64,000 nucleotides of DNA from Taenia hydatigena (lineage: Eukaryota > Platyhelminthes > Cestoda > Cyclophyllidea > Taeniidae), in assembly GCA_036345935.2 (NCBI GenBank), contig JADWOT020000009.1, forward strand, positions 17,395,175 to 17,459,174, read 5' to 3'. Below, in pieces: positions 26,161-40,255 of the stretch. The notes below the pieces were generated by a model. That model made no database searches. It saw only the letters and a list, made by a program, of their open reading frames with translations, and was not told the origin of the DNA. Numbering within the stretch: the first letter of the stretch is position 1; each line of letters starts with the position of its first letter. Both the position numbers and the translations under genes were made by a program.

Positions 26161-28934
26161 TCAAATGCTGTCATCCATTGACTAAATCCCATGTCCTATT
26201 CCCTTCCGAACACCTCTTCCCTTCTGTGGATAAACAATCCAGTTTGCATAGTCTTTCTCATCCTTATCCAACAAGTCTCTCATTAATTTTGATCATAGCT
26301 TCTTTCCATCCCACAAGTTGGGTTAATTTTACACTCACTTGGCCTCGGCTGTCATTTGACAGCCTTTCTCAAGAACACCATTGACTTTTGGGGTAAAATT
26401 TTGCCACTGTCTTGGAGAAGAATGCTCTCGACTGGCAATCAGTAACTCCCCGCTTCCTCCCTCTACCACTCTCAAAGGAGCCAGACAAAACAGGGCCCAT
26501 TTGCAACTATATGTGAATTGCCTCTCTTTCTTCGTTCCCTCTCCTCCCTCTCCTGCCGGTATTTACAAAGTAGCTATTGTCCTCCGGAGGCATTAATTCA
26601 AGTTCATTCTGGCTACTAAAAATATCGCGTGCATGAATCAGTCGTTGTTGTTGATGTTGTTTCTGCACTACCGAAGTGGGTAGGAATTGGCTGGAAATAG
26701 CAGCAGTATGGAGGAAGTCAATTTTTGCAGATATCCTAACTATGTCCGCTGTGCTTGGCTTTGAATAATTACTCTCCGCCCCCACTCCACCCCGCCCCGC
26801 CTTGCCCCGCCCTGCCCCGCTCTCGTCCCCACCTTCCGAACAAGGGAATGCAATGTTGTTGCTAGTAATTATATCCAAAAGTAAATCACAATGGACCATT
26901 TTATGCTTCCACCGATTTTGTATTGCAGAGTAGAGAAGAAGTAGAAAAAAATAACTCTCGTGCCTCCTTTTCCATTGCCTCCACCCTCCGCCTTCTTGTT
27001 AAAATCAGGTGTGACAGAAGATTTGTTATTAGCGCTTTAAATTAGTAACATCGGGAGGCCGCGCCAGTTAAATGAAAGTCCAAATTTGTCGAGAAAGAAC
27101 GGACCGCCTTGACAAAAGGAGGAATAAACAAAATTGCTAGTAGAGCAAATGCCAATTTTAGACACGGTAAGGTCTCCCCAACGACGCAAATTTCATATAA
27201 GAGGCTAGAAAGAAGTTGCATCTCCCACACCTTGCGAGGTTGAAAGACGTAATTTTGTCAGGTGTCATGTGAGAGCCCTTTACTGCAAAGACCTTCCCAT
27301 GTTGGGTGCTGTCAGATGACAAAAGTGGTTCCTGTAGTTGTTTTTTTTGCCACAGCTTACTGCAACGTCTCCTTTCGGCTTGCTGTCACTTGTCAGGTAT
27401 ATCACAATGTTTATGTGGGTGTGGAATGAAGCGTGGATGAGAACTGCGTCGGTTTTTAATGTGACTGACTGTCTGCTCTACTATTATCTGCCTTACCGAC
27501 CTTCTCCCAATCAGTCTTAGGTCTATCAGAAAGGCTTGATAACCCTCCATTCTCTTTGACGAGGAATTTTTGATTGTATGTGCCTCCTGAGTCAAGTAGT
27601 TCCTTGCAATTTCTCGACGATGAGTCGAGGGTGCCTTACATTCATGCCTGACATGAATGAGGAAAGAAATTCTTTGATACTTAAATTGAAGGGCGTACTC
27701 ATCAAACGGGTACAACTCGACTGCGGATAGTGGGTCTGACATGCTACTGATTTGGATTTCAGCCTCTCCCGATCGTTTAGCTTCATGGTAACCTCTTTAA
27801 TTTTTACTAAAATTTTTTTATCATTCCGAATTTCTTATGGAAGGCTAAGCACGTAGGGCTGAAATCTATCTCCTTGATACGATACAATTTTAAGGTGTGA
27901 ATGAAAACTTGTCCCCTAGCAGCTGACAGAATTTGTAAATTTGGCAGTCGAAATTGAGTACTTTCAGTAGGAAATCAAAATTAAATTTTCTCATTTCTAC
28001 TTGGTGGCTCTGAGCTGCAGAATTTGGAATGGGGAAGAGAGGAATACAGTTGCATCCTTCTCCTCTCTGTTACTGATTTCTAGGCATTGGACAATCGTTC
28101 TGCCTGCAGAAAAGATAGCCCGGAAATGAGAGTGAGACGGAAACGGAGCTTGGATATCCTTTACAATACACGACATTTCCCCTTCATGAGAGACGCATTC
28201 AATGACACCTTGGATCCACACCCTACTTGCATTCCACCTCCTCTCCCTCGTTCTTACTTAATTCTATCCACATGCCTGTCTGAGATCTTCAGATCCAACA
28301 CCTTCCGGTCATAATGGGATACCTGAGAGTAGAGTGTTTGTGACCAGACGATACAATCTCATCAAACGCATGGTTACGAGAGTCGGACAAATTATACACA
28401 GCCATCAAAATCAGCATTGCTATTCTCCTCGATACGGCAAACAACATTGATGCTAAATGTTCAACCCAAGTCCCTCTTCACCCTCGGGAAACACAAGGAT
28501 CGATGGATCGACAGTAAGAAAGGTCAAGAAGCGGTATTCTGCTCTTTTACTTCTTTCCAAAAAGAAAAGAAGTGCAGCCAATCGGTAGCGACAAAATTCA
28601 AAACTTGTGTCTAGCCCTGGAGGTTGTCCACTCCACCTCGGCGATGATTACATTCGGTTTGCCTCCATCCACGAATTCGAACAATTATTTTCTTTACAAA
28701 TTGGAAATTTGTTTTATGTTTACAAAGGTCATCTTTCTAGGTACACAATTTTAACCTAAAGATGGGCTTGGGTCTACTGGCGTGACCCAGTGGGAACCAG
28801 AGTATCCGACGCATGTTCCATAGTGAAGGTCCTCAATTAGTTCGATATCAAAGCATTTTAAAAATGGACTGCTCATCAAAGAGAGGAAAGATGATTGGAA
28901 AAGGAGGGTCATGATCACATAAGCGAATAAAGTG
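26161..28934. other. Non-coding stretch between the dispersed repeats
   Basis: No gene recognised. Open frames such as a minus-strand frame at 27386-27742 (118 codons) look protein-like in composition but have no family I can name. A C-rich run of CCGCC-like units lies at about 26790-26820. Confidence 0.4.
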
Positions 28935-29175
28935 GCGGTATGGAAAGGAGCCCTCATATTGGAATACCACATGGCTACATGACTACCCACGATTCTGTGC
29001 CTGGCCCTTCCATGCCAAATGATTTATGACAAATCTTCGCCTCCTATGTGTACATGCACACACACACACACACACACCTACATGTGACCAGATGGAGGCG
29101 TTCCAGTAGTGTATGATGAAAGGAGGGCAGCGGAAATCGTATTCGCTCAGGCTTGATGCATTCATTGGTGTTGGC
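28935..29175 (-). repeat. Dispersed repeat, copy B (inverted)
   Basis: Inverted counterpart of 25915-26160. It carries an expanded CA tract (29057-29078) at the point where copy A has GTGTGAGTGTGTGC, so the microsatellite grew inside the repeat. Confidence 0.75.
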
Positions 29176-32100
29176 GCCAAGTTGGAGGGACATCAATACA
29201 CAAACAACAAACTCATCAGTTTGTTGATGGGGAAAGGAGTGGCTTGGGATTTTCGATCCTCCAAGGTTGTAGTGAGTCGCAATTACCACCTACTTACAGG
29301 TGGATGGACATCTGTCCTGTCCAATCTACTTCATCGCATGACCCCTCACCATGACAACAAAACAACTGACCATCAAAGGGACACTGGTGCTGAAGTATTT
29401 GTGGTAGGTGAGACTAAAAGCGGAAGAAGTTAAAATGCAACGTTTATACGTATTGTAATTGCTTAATGTTACATTTGGTTGGATGGGTACTTGGGTACTG
29501 AGTTTACTGGCCATAAAATGCCCCATTTTATTGATTCGCGAGTGTTTTATTACAGTCAAGGACGACCTTGATACAACCTCCACCACCACCGCCTTCTCCT
29601 CTTCCTCCTCCTCCTCATTCGTTTAGCCCTGAGGGAGAGCGTAAATAAAGCAGTATTTATGGCAACCGCCGTAAATGGCTTGAACAGAGGCAACTGTGCA
29701 AGGACCTTCTTTCATGTTGACTAAGCCCCTTCACATAATAACCATAATCGACTGACGGGCAGGGACAGTCACAACTTCACCCTCACTGAGCTTATAGGCT
29801 TCCCTTTCAAGTAAGTGTGTTTCCCAATCCACCGAGAAATGGAGGGGATGACTCAAAGGCAAAAGGAGAGTGGATAGGTGCATGAGTATGTAAACCTTCT
29901 TATTGGCTACACAAAAGGTTGTCCAACCTGAGGCTTCTAATGAAATGAGCATAGATGAAGATGAGAGTTGTAAATGCGGCTGGGTGAATCATATGGCATT
30001 TGTTTTCCATATAAGGAGTAAATGATGGTGAAGGGAGGGGTTAGTGAGGCCGACCCGGCCATCTCCATCGGTTTTCTATCAATAGAGATGTAGAGTCAGT
30101 CTCAATTTAAGTAGAGGGATTGTCGATGCCAAGGTAAAGTAGTTCAAGAAGGAATGATCTATAGATGAGTTAGTGAACCTCATACCATAGCACCCGCCTT
30201 GTTGTTAATTGAAGTGGGTGGTTGACTCAAATCCGAGGTGTTTGATTTTATGCCTAGATAGCGTGTTCTACAGGCCTGTGGGTAAGTCAAACTTAGTTTT
30301 TTTGGAGGGCAAGGAGGCTTGAATCACACTTACCAAATACATTCCACCGTCACGATGGGGAAGGAGAGGGGCGGGGAAGGCAGGAAAGAGCAGCGCACCA
30401 ACAGACCGACACAGATTCGGCCATCCTTTATAGTGTGTGAATACCATAAACAAGCGCCTCTTCTACAAATCACAGGGAGTCATTGCATTGAGCCGTATCC
30501 TTAAAATCGGTCGAGAATTTGGTATTTGTCAGCCAAAAATCAAGCTGCCAAAATGCCATTTCTTTGTAGGGAAAGGTGGGGTTGGTGGAGGGGGGGGGGA
30601 GAGGAGAGAACTTCAAAAGGTAAAATTATCATGGATAAATCAACCCACCAGGGCGTGTTCCAGACGTAAATATTGTTTGCAAAATAACCAGTCGCATTGA
30701 CGACAGTAGGATTTGAAATTCATTTGTTGTTAATCGAGAGAATGAGACAGCGAGGGTAGGGAGGAGGGTGAGAGGGGGAGGTCACATTGCAATTTGAAAT
30801 ATCTGCCTGTATTTTGCTAAAATAAGCCCCTTCTTTGCCAAGTATATTTACAATAACCAAAGGATTAAGTGTTTTCCTTTAGACACAAGATCAAAGAGCT
30901 GCCGATGTTCACCGAAATGTGCCCTTGTATGTAAGGAGAAGAATTGCAACACTTTCTTTCCCCTCTTTAGCTGGGCCGTTAATAAGTAAAAAAATCACGT
31001 CATTTTTAGGAAAAAATTGGGACCTCTTTTTGATGAATGAGAATAAACACGATAGAGCGAGATTTTATAAATCTCCTTTATTGTCCGTGCAGGTTAGGAG
31101 CAGGGTTAGGGAAGAGTGAAGAGAGGAGTTAGCTCTCAAATTTTCCCGGGTAGATGATTTAATCGGTGATAGAAGTCTGTTGGTCAGCCACTTGTGGTAC
31201 AGTGGCACCGAGCTAGCGTCAAACACAAGTCTATGCAACTGGTGTGACAGAGGCGGAGGCTGATTTGTAGGAGGACAGTAAACATTCATGTAGATGATGT
31301 GTGCCGCTTTCACGACTTTCTATTTGTTTACTCTTTGGCGTAGGTTATCAGGAGAGGATTGGAGAGAATAGAGGCGTAGAGTTGATACTGATTAAATGAT
31401 TAAATAAGTTTGCCCTTCATTTCCTCCAGGCTGCCCTTTTTAAGCAATAATATTCCTAAATGCGGTTGTAAGTTTGTTATCATTTGCGAGAACATCCTAT
31501 TGCTATCAATCTAGAGGTGCGTATTGCTAGGCCCTATCTCTGATGCACCAAACCGCAACAAGACTTTCTTTGACTCATCAATATCCTAACATACCAAGAA
31601 GCCAAAGTGGTGAAGCTGAACGCATGAAAGGGCTGAAAGCTAACTAGCCTCACCTCTGGAAGCCGAGTTGCAGTTCACCACTCAGTGTTGCAAAGAGGAA
31701 AAGTTATTACCAACATTAGGGAGGGACTGAAAGGCCAGTCACAGTCATGGCGGTATGACGACCTGCCGCGATTGAAGACCACACACAGGCAGATGTGCAT
31801 TAAAAGAAATATCAAATCGCCATCATGCAATGTCAAACTAAATATTCTCTCGCAGCAAAACAGGAGCCTAATCATCAAAACATTGCTGCCCTTTAAAAGG
31901 TAATATTTACAACGACTGACTGCTAAGAAGTTCGGTAGAAGAATAATATCACGAGACTTAAAGAATTGATAGCCCAACTGTTTCACAATACGCCCCAATT
32001 TATAAACTTGGCTACCGCCATAGTCAGAATTGGCAGCTTTGGCAGCACTCCAACACTGCAACTTTCTTTGAAGTAGTTATAGTAGAACCTTCCTTTGAAG

Positions 32101-35100
32101 GTTGGTTTATGAATGTCGGTGGACTTTGCAAGTCTCTGCCATGTCTCCCACCAAATGTAGTGGGTCGCGATGACAACTAAGAACTGTGTGTGCTGTCACT
32201 GCAGAGTAGCGGTTTAACTTGACCATCCTTTATGCCATGCCGGTAGATTTCCGCTACAAGTTAGCCGATTGATGTATGTTTACGATTGCTGTCAAATTCA
32301 TTCACTTTGCTTTGTTTATATTTTCAACCTCCTTCATTTGCGGTTAATCGCTCTGTTCCTTAAAAAAAGATTTGCGAAAACAGCATACTGAGCTCCACTG
32401 CCTTCTTACACACTGATTGTTCGTTGGCCATTATGTTTTAACCATGATCTAATTAAGCTCGCCAACTTGTCATCCTCTGCATCGTTTCGAATAGGGTGCT
32501 CATCCAATCTTGCGGTCGAAAAACCATCACCACTTTTAAGTGTACGGCCAGAAACGACAACTTTTGCCTCCAGTAATCTCTGAAGGTGTAGCAAGGCATG
32601 CCACAATCTTAATGCTTTATGATATTACAGCAAATATTCATCAAATAAGTCCATTTTTAGGATTTTATCCTTCGCCGTCTGTTCTCGAGATATTCCATAA
32701 TTCAAACTCACCTAACAAACTAACATGTTTGGCCACAACAAGTAGTTCATAAAAAGAACGTCTACTTTAATAATATTAAGTTAAATAACTCTTTATATTT
32801 CCAGGCCATGCAGAAGTACAGAGAGAAATCATTTTCTTGTGTTTGTGACAGACCTACAAATGTGAAATTCTTGCATGTCTTGAACCCACGTAAATACAAT
32901 CAGCGCATTTTATTCCCAAAAATAATTTGCGTCGCTGTGCGCCACTTTCCCCGAAAAGCAAAATTACTAATTCATTCTCTCTGCCTATATTTCATGTTGT
33001 TAACCAACTACTCTTGTTTTTACGCCCTTAAATTAAAATTTATTGTCATTCTGTTTGCTTCACTCAACGTGGGATAACGGATTGCTCTGTCCAAAATCTT
33101 AGTCCTGTGAATATGTGCTTCTCTCAGCAGTAAACCAAAATTATTTATTTCTTTCAACACCCATTTTTAATGTCCTGTGGAAGAAAGAAACGCACTGCGG
33201 AGTAAATGACCCTCTAAGGCAAAAAAGCGTATTCAAAATTCTCCTCCGCTACGACCGTTGTCCACATCTCAACACTTAGCCATCAATGTGTTGTGGTGCA
33301 GGGGTTGGGTTTCTTGCCTTATCCACAGATTCACATCGCACCACCTGCTTGCTACGCAAAAAAGCACGACATAGCAGATAATTAGTTGTAAATAAAACAT
33401 CGCCTCGTGGCATATAAATAACCCAATTATTCCGCTTACAGAAGACTAATGAAGCTTTGCAAGTCATAGTAAATTTAGGAGGGGAGAAAAGGCCATTCAA
33501 GACCGATTATACTGCTAAAGGGATGCTTAAAGTTGGGATTCGGGCAAGGGTGGACCGACCTCGCATCGAATGGCCTTACTTCCATTTCCAATTAATACAT
33601 TTATACAAAAAAGTAGCAAATCAATTGCATTTGTGTTGACTGCCACTTCTTTCATCTTTTTTAACTAACGGTCATTTTCTTTTCATCAAGAGTAGAGTTA
33701 GTGAGGCGCAATGGAAACGATGTGACCGTTAGGCGGTCGGACTTTTAAAAGCTCGCTTTATACATCCAGTATCCTGCCAAATGGATTGGCTGCCTACGTG
33801 TAAATCTTCCCACAGAGTGCAATTGGCATATGGAATGTGCTGTTGGCGTTCACTTCCCAAGTTCTGCGGCTCAATTGACTTATTTCCGTGTACGTTGTCA
33901 ACGAAGGAGGCGTGAAGAGGCGAATTCCATCCAAATTTTAGGACCATCATCAGCGATGAGTGGGGATTTTTCACCCGTCTCACGGTGAAGTCTATTACTA
34001 CCCACCTGTGATTTGACCTCCAGACTGGTGGTAAGAGGTTTGAGCAAGGAGAACAAGAAAAAATAATCACAGGAAAGCAATAATGCAAAAAGAGCGGAGT
34101 TTTTTTTTGGTGCTAAACCTTTTGAATAAGGTATGCACACACTTTTCTGGATTTTGGAAGCTTTTTTGAGCCATAAATGCATCGTTAGGGCTAGAGAATG
34201 CACATAAAACCTGATTAATATTTAAGGGGCGCTAGGCTTTAGTCAAGGCTACTGTTTGCCCCTCAATTAAAAGTGGACCAAGTCACGTATTCAGGTGCTG
34301 TAGGTGTGGAGAAATGGATTGTTAGCACTTTATGGAAGGCCTGGATGCCTAGAATTTGAAGGTGGCGACCACAGTGCAGCTAACAAAGCATCCACTGTTA
34401 GTTGAACACCAAGACGAGGTGACATTTGGCGCCTCTCCTTTGAAGTCCACCGCTCCAGTTAGGCCACAGAGGCTATATTTGAGCAACTGTACGGCCTCAT
34501 CGAGGTAAGATCCGGCTATCACCCACAGCTGTCTGCCACCATGATGACTACTTGTCAGAGGGGTCAGGAAGATTTGCGTTCAACTGGCGCATCCCCAGCA
34601 TTGTCCACTATCGGCACACCGAAGACGTGGAAGGCTTCGTCAACGCCAAGAGCCCAAATCTGAGGCCACTTCAAGCGCATTCCTTAAGGACAGTTAAATA
34701 AACCGTTTGAGGGAGATTTGCGATGTAGACATTATTTTTTGCTCGGTAGGAGTCAAATTGCCATGGCCACCCACAGAGCTCGGATCGACGATGGTCGAAT
34801 TGAGCGACCGAATATAAGTAAAACACCACCAAAGAAGGTTCGCATGTTAAAGAAATCAAAGGTAGTCTATGTGCTTTTTCTCCTTCTTCTTCCTCTGCCC
34901 CGTTCTTTTGGATGCAGTCTCTTTAAGTCTGACTTTTTTCCAACCCACATCCAGACGAGGACGAAAAAAACCCCTTCAACTTATCCATCTTCAAATGGAG
35001 GCGATCGAAGGTGGTATATGCATAAAAATGCACTAAATTTTGTTGAGAACTTGTGTCTTGAATGTGTGATTTTAGGTGAGACATAAAAGTTGTTGTTTCG

Positions 35101-38100
35101 CAACGAGCATGCCAGTTTAAACTTCCGTTTTGGTAGACTCGGCTATCGTCTGTGCCACCGGACCTCCACCAACCGCGGCGTGGGACTTGAAGCTCTCTTG
35201 CTTCAAAGGCTCTTTTTTTAAAAAGAGAGTCAAATTTGTTTAAAATATTTATTTTTTTCGATAAACCTCTGCTTCTATGGCAACGCACAGTTATTCCCAC
35301 CCTCTCTTGCTGCCTTGTTTTAATTAACTCGATCGCATGCATCGGTGAGTTTTTATATGAAAAAAAATAAACATGGAACTAGAAACTAGATAAATTGTAC
35401 CGCATTTTGCTTTCCAAGTCTTTAATGCTTGGCACACTCTCATGTCGACCTACGCGCCAGGTTAGTTTCCTGTCTCTACAGGATGTTACAACAGCTTTGA
35501 TCGTGTCAAAATCAATGCCAAGACGCCTTCCATACTGGCGTAGTTGCAACAGGATGGACACTGGATGCAAGTAGAGATGCCATAGCGATTGTAAACCAAC
35601 ATCACTGTACGTTTTACTACGAGAATGTGACGTAGAACATCCATCCTGCCATTTGCACGGCAGGGAAACGAAAGGTGATTCCACGTCTCTTTGGCCTTGA
35701 CCCGCTTGGAGGTCAGGTCTCTGGCCATGAACTCAACACCACGGCTGTCTACCTCTCATGAGTAAACACAAAAATTCCTGTTTTCAAGAGCACTAGCAAA
35801 TAAGCTTGTTTAAATTAACTGAACGTTTTGCCCCTTTTTGAAGTTGGCGAATATCGTGCCCTGGTGAAACCATTAAAACAAATTTGTCCTTTTTTTAGTA
35901 TGAACAAATGTTATTTTATAAATTTTAAACATTTACTTCCAATTAAGAGTTTATTTTTCCTTCACTATCTGAGGTGGGGCGCTTTCTAGCCCACCTCGGT
36001 GACCGAGTTCAAAGTGGACTTTTCATCAGCTTCAAAGCCTCAGGCTTTGCTTCGTGTCGGTGAAGTGTATCGCCGTACATTAAATGCTAATCCCTTTGTG
36101 TTTGGTTAATTACTCGGGTAAATTGTACATACAAGATACTGGACCACAGGGATTACTTCCACTCTCTTCAAAGCTGAGGCTTAGCTAAGCTGGTGGATAG
36201 ATAATGGGGGCAAAATTAGCCTACATGAAGTCAGTAGGTGGAGGCGGAGGGAACAAGGAGGGAGGTCTTTAAGCTGGCCATAAAATATTCGTGGATTTTA
36301 TTGTACATACGTAAGGCGTGTAAATTTTGCCAGCCCACAGTCTGTTCGAGGTCATCTTTCATTAACCAAAACGACTGTTGTGTTTCCAGGTCATAATTGC
36401 CCCCAGGTCCATCAGATACCAGAGGAGGCACGTGACCCTGTTGCAGGGGCAACAACCCTGTTTGTGTATCTGGGGCGGTGGAGACGAGGGTGGGGAGAAG
36501 GGAATTTATTTATTCTACTCAAAAATACAGAATGCAGGTACTTTAAACCCATTTAACCTGGTAAACTGACAGTGGACATGCGTCACACATGTGTGACACC
36601 GGTGGAAGACGTTCTAATTGAGTACCAAACGTTAGTAAACAAATATTACCGTATCAGCTTGCCCTAAGTCCTTTAAAATTTTGCACCCACCAGCCATAAA
36701 TTCGTCAAATAATGCGCGCTTCTTTTCGTTCGAAATTGCTCTCCTAGATCTAAGAACTTTCGTACATTTTATTGTCTAAGTAATTTATTTTTTGACCGGA
36801 GATTATCCGTAAATGCTTCGAAATTCCCCATTATTCTTAATGGCTCCTTTCGGGTGCACACTTTTGGGTCTTTTTTTAAACACAGCCTTCATGGTGGCGG
36901 TTAAGCTAGCCTGAAATTTCATGTTATCCCCTTTGTTCCTCCCCCTTACCCTCCCCTCTTCGTCCTCCACGGCCAGCCCACCGCCCTCCTACTGCCGCTT
37001 CAACCAGCCCACAGTCTTGGAGGCGTCGCGTAGGGTAAAATTCATTGGCCAGATGCTTTGATCCCCACTAGGTAGGTGGGAATGCAGTTGGATCAAAGCA
37101 AACGCCCAATGAAAAGGGGGGACAAAGGAATGACAACAGATGCCTCTTCTGACTTAAAATACTTATGTAAAATTGCAATTTCAGTTAGTTACATTAAACA
37201 TCAAAAACTTTTTTTTCGTTCCTTAATTTTGTTTATTTTTTTTGGGGAGATGTGGGAAGACAAAGCTTCAATCAGTTTAAGAGCACAGCAATCGTCTCGG
37301 GAGGAGAGTCGATTGCCGATCCAGATGAAACAAAGGAAAGTAAAATTAACAGACAAATGAATGAAATTTATGAGGGGAAGAGACTGCCTTTCCTCCCAGG
37401 TCGAGTGAACTATTATAATCCACCCATCGTCAAAGGAACTGCGACCGATCGTAATGCAAACTAGCGTTTTTTGTAGGCAAAACAAGCACGTCCAATTGTG
37501 ATCAGCAGAGGTTACCGCATCGAAATGTTAGGTAAAATAATGAAATTGTCGCAACTCCATTAATCCTAGCCTAGCCCACCTACTGACAGTCTGCTACTGA
37601 AGTGTTTTTGGGGTAATACACCATTGCTACTGAATTTGTGCTCAGTAGAAGTTGTACATAAAACTCGACAATTGGTGGCATTCGCTAAAGTGGGGTTGCA
37701 GACAAGCGAGGGCCACAAAAGGAGGAGGTGAAGAGAGGCCAGCCGTCTACATTCGTATGCAAATAAGAGCACTCTGTCTCCTAATCAACAAGATTGTGGT
37801 GTCACTTACTAATAAGAAGTTGTAGAAGGTACAATCAATGATGAGCGGTGAGTAAGTTTGTTCAAGTAATTTGAAGGAAAGGAGGCCATCCTCCTCATCA
37901 TCGTCAAACCAACTTCTACTTCTCTGATGGAGGTGAGGCATTATAGAGAAATCCTTCTACCAGATAATGAAATTGATACATACCGACCCACCTACCTACA
38001 GAACGCCGCAAATAGTGCGCATCAAAAGAAGTCATTTTGCGCCCTTTCCCACCCAGAAATGACGCGACACGTGTGTCCAAGCCCAATTCGAATGTAATGA

Positions 38101-39734
38101 TGGCAACCTATTACTCTACTCACCCACAGGTCTACTAACCCACTGTCAACCTTACTGCATTCACCAGTCAATCAAGCTACATCAAAGACTGTCATCATAC
38201 AATACGTCAGCAATAACCATCCTCTTCATGCACCCAAAACCCATAACTGACCACATGCCATGTAGTCGGCACAGAAGCCATGTCAACGAATGGCGCCCCA
38301 TCCACACTCTCGCAAAAGTCAATAAACACACCATAAAAGCCAACTAAGGTACATTTAAATGAAGCTATTGCAATATATGAAAGACAGCAATACATCGTCA
38401 AAGAAACACTTTTGAAGTAGACAAATATTCCGACAGGCGAGATCTCGCGTACCCATTCCAGAGAAGGAAAACATCCAGTTGTCAAAGTGGTCGAACAAAG
38501 ACGAGATTCGCACTCGAGTGTCACAGAAGGTAGCAGCAGCGGTAGCGGAGCGAATGAAGGCAGGGTAGACCCCACTTCTCATGGTCAGTGAGCAGGAATG
38601 GACGCGCTCCCAATGTAGGTCAGCGCAAATCAGTACTCCGCACACCAATCGCCCATCACATCACAAACCCGATGACATCTCGCAGTAATAGGAAGCAGCG
38701 ACGCAGCAACCACATTGGCAATCAACCCCATGTCCTGCGACGACCGTGACTCGTCACCTGCAAAAAAAGTCAAAATCCTGTCAACTAGTGGTCTCAAGTA
38801 CACACTTTTGATCGGGCAATCAGCCCCTTTAATAGCTAGCAGTCGAAATGCGAAGGATTCAAGGAGCGTGAAATAACCACCACACCACCACGTCTTCATT
38901 CATATTCAACAGCTTCAGATATCCTTCAGTAGATTTCTTACAGCGACGATAATAATTACTATTACTAATACCAATCTTTGACACAGACACTACATAGTCG
39001 CACGATCACGGACGAAAGTGACCAGGCAGGAGGAGCATGCAAAGTGTGTCCGACGCATCGTCAATTAACATAAACGGCTAGACACAATCTTAAAGACGAA
39101 ATCGGATGAGCTTTAATCAACCTTCTAAGGTCGGAAAATTCTCCAATTCCAATGACCAATGCCATAACAGATGATCGCATGAATAGAACCAAAGGAATCA
39201 AAGCAATGGCAGAGGCGGAGTTCGCATTCACCACCTTTCAGTAATATGCCCATGCTCATGACAAATACTCCACCGGAATAAAAAAAACTTTCGGCAAACA
39301 CAGGCGCTGAAACACCTTTGGCAAGAAGGAGAGCCAGGTACAACGCACACTTTCAATTGTACACAACAAATTAGGCCTCAATTGTCAAAATCCATCGTTG
39401 CTAAAATAGCGAACCGTTCGACATGCTGCCAAAACGGCCCTAATGAATCGCTTGAAGCATTATGCAGCATAAAAAGTAGATTCGATTAGACGATGCATTC
39501 AAAAAAAAACAAAAAGACGTAACTGTAATACTTATGTCCTTTAAATGTGCTGTGTGGGCCAGAGGCAGGAGGACAATTTTAACCTGGTCGTAGAGCATCG
39601 TGGTTGCTCTCCAAAGGCCGACACACCCTCATCCTGGACTCTCCGATATAGTTACTCGATATCGTCCTTCAGCGTATAATAAAGATAGCTAGAAGCAACC
39701 AGCCTTCGCATAGCAAGGGCAGAAGAGGAGGAAA
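29176..39734. other. Non-coding stretch with no supported gene
   Basis: I see no convincing exon on either strand. It holds copy 3 of the palindromic motif (36582), short CCT/CCA runs near 29580 and G runs near 30590. Minus-strand frames at 38207-38899 and 39125-39343 follow one another in the same direction and may be a decayed element, but I could not identify it. Confidence 0.4.
36582..36603 (+). other. Palindromic motif, copy 3 (perfect 16-bp palindrome)
   Basis: GTCACACATGTGTGAC, a perfect palindrome, followed directly by ACCGGT, a second perfect palindrome. Same plan as the copies at 17034, 18784 and 50356. Confidence 0.75.
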
Positions 39735-40255
39735 GAGAAAAACCGTCTAAACGGGTGGCATCGTTGACAGACCTCCCTCACTTCAAAGAAGGAATAAACC
39801 TCGGAGACTGGATGAAAACTGTGAGGTTAAACATCCGCTTATATCCCCAGCGCTCTTCCACAAGAGCTATTCTCGGCATCGATTGATGCAGGAGTCTCTC
39901 CCGACTCCGGCGTTGACCAATGCCGCGAGAGGCTAGCTCAACTTGTTATTGACCGACGGCTAGAGAGTTTTCCCACCGCGACCAAAAGCCACGCGAAGAC
40001 GACGAAGAGTACGCTAGGACCCTGCAACTCCTAGCTGAACGGGATTTCAGAGGCTGCCCACCAAACAGGGTGGATAACTGGGTGACCATTCAGTTCAGAG
40101 TGGAAGTTTGACCACTAACCATCGCGGCAAAGCTTCACGCCGTGAAGACCAGTGGTCTCAGTCAGTTGGTCGAGGTAGCAACCACGCTGCTTTACGAGCG
40201 GGTTAAAACTATCCTCTCGCCTCTGGCCTACAAGGCATATTGAAAGAACATAAGT
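39735..40255 (+). pseudogene. Decayed retroelement Gag-like fragment
   Basis: Three consecutive plus-strand frame segments read like an LTR-retrotransposon Gag. The first (about 39735-39850) includes LPHFKEGINLGDWMKTV, typical of the start of the capsid-like domain. The second (about 39852-40032) includes AGVSPDSGVDQCRERL and ends at a TAG. The third (about 40032-40240) includes WVTIQFR, then a stop, then IAAKLHAVK. They are separated by frameshifts or stops, so the product is broken. The Ty3/gypsy assignment is by pattern only. The last 45 bp (CCTCTGGCCTACAA onward) recur near 58091. No LTRs were recognised directly at its ends. Confidence 0.55.

Noticed and set aside
27386..27742. 118-codon minus-strand frame with protein-like composition
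   Set aside because: I could not assign a family or find adjoining exons; kept only as a remark.
38207..39343. Successive minus-strand frames as a decayed non-LTR retrotransposon
   Set aside because: No reverse transcriptase or endonuclease motif could be identified.
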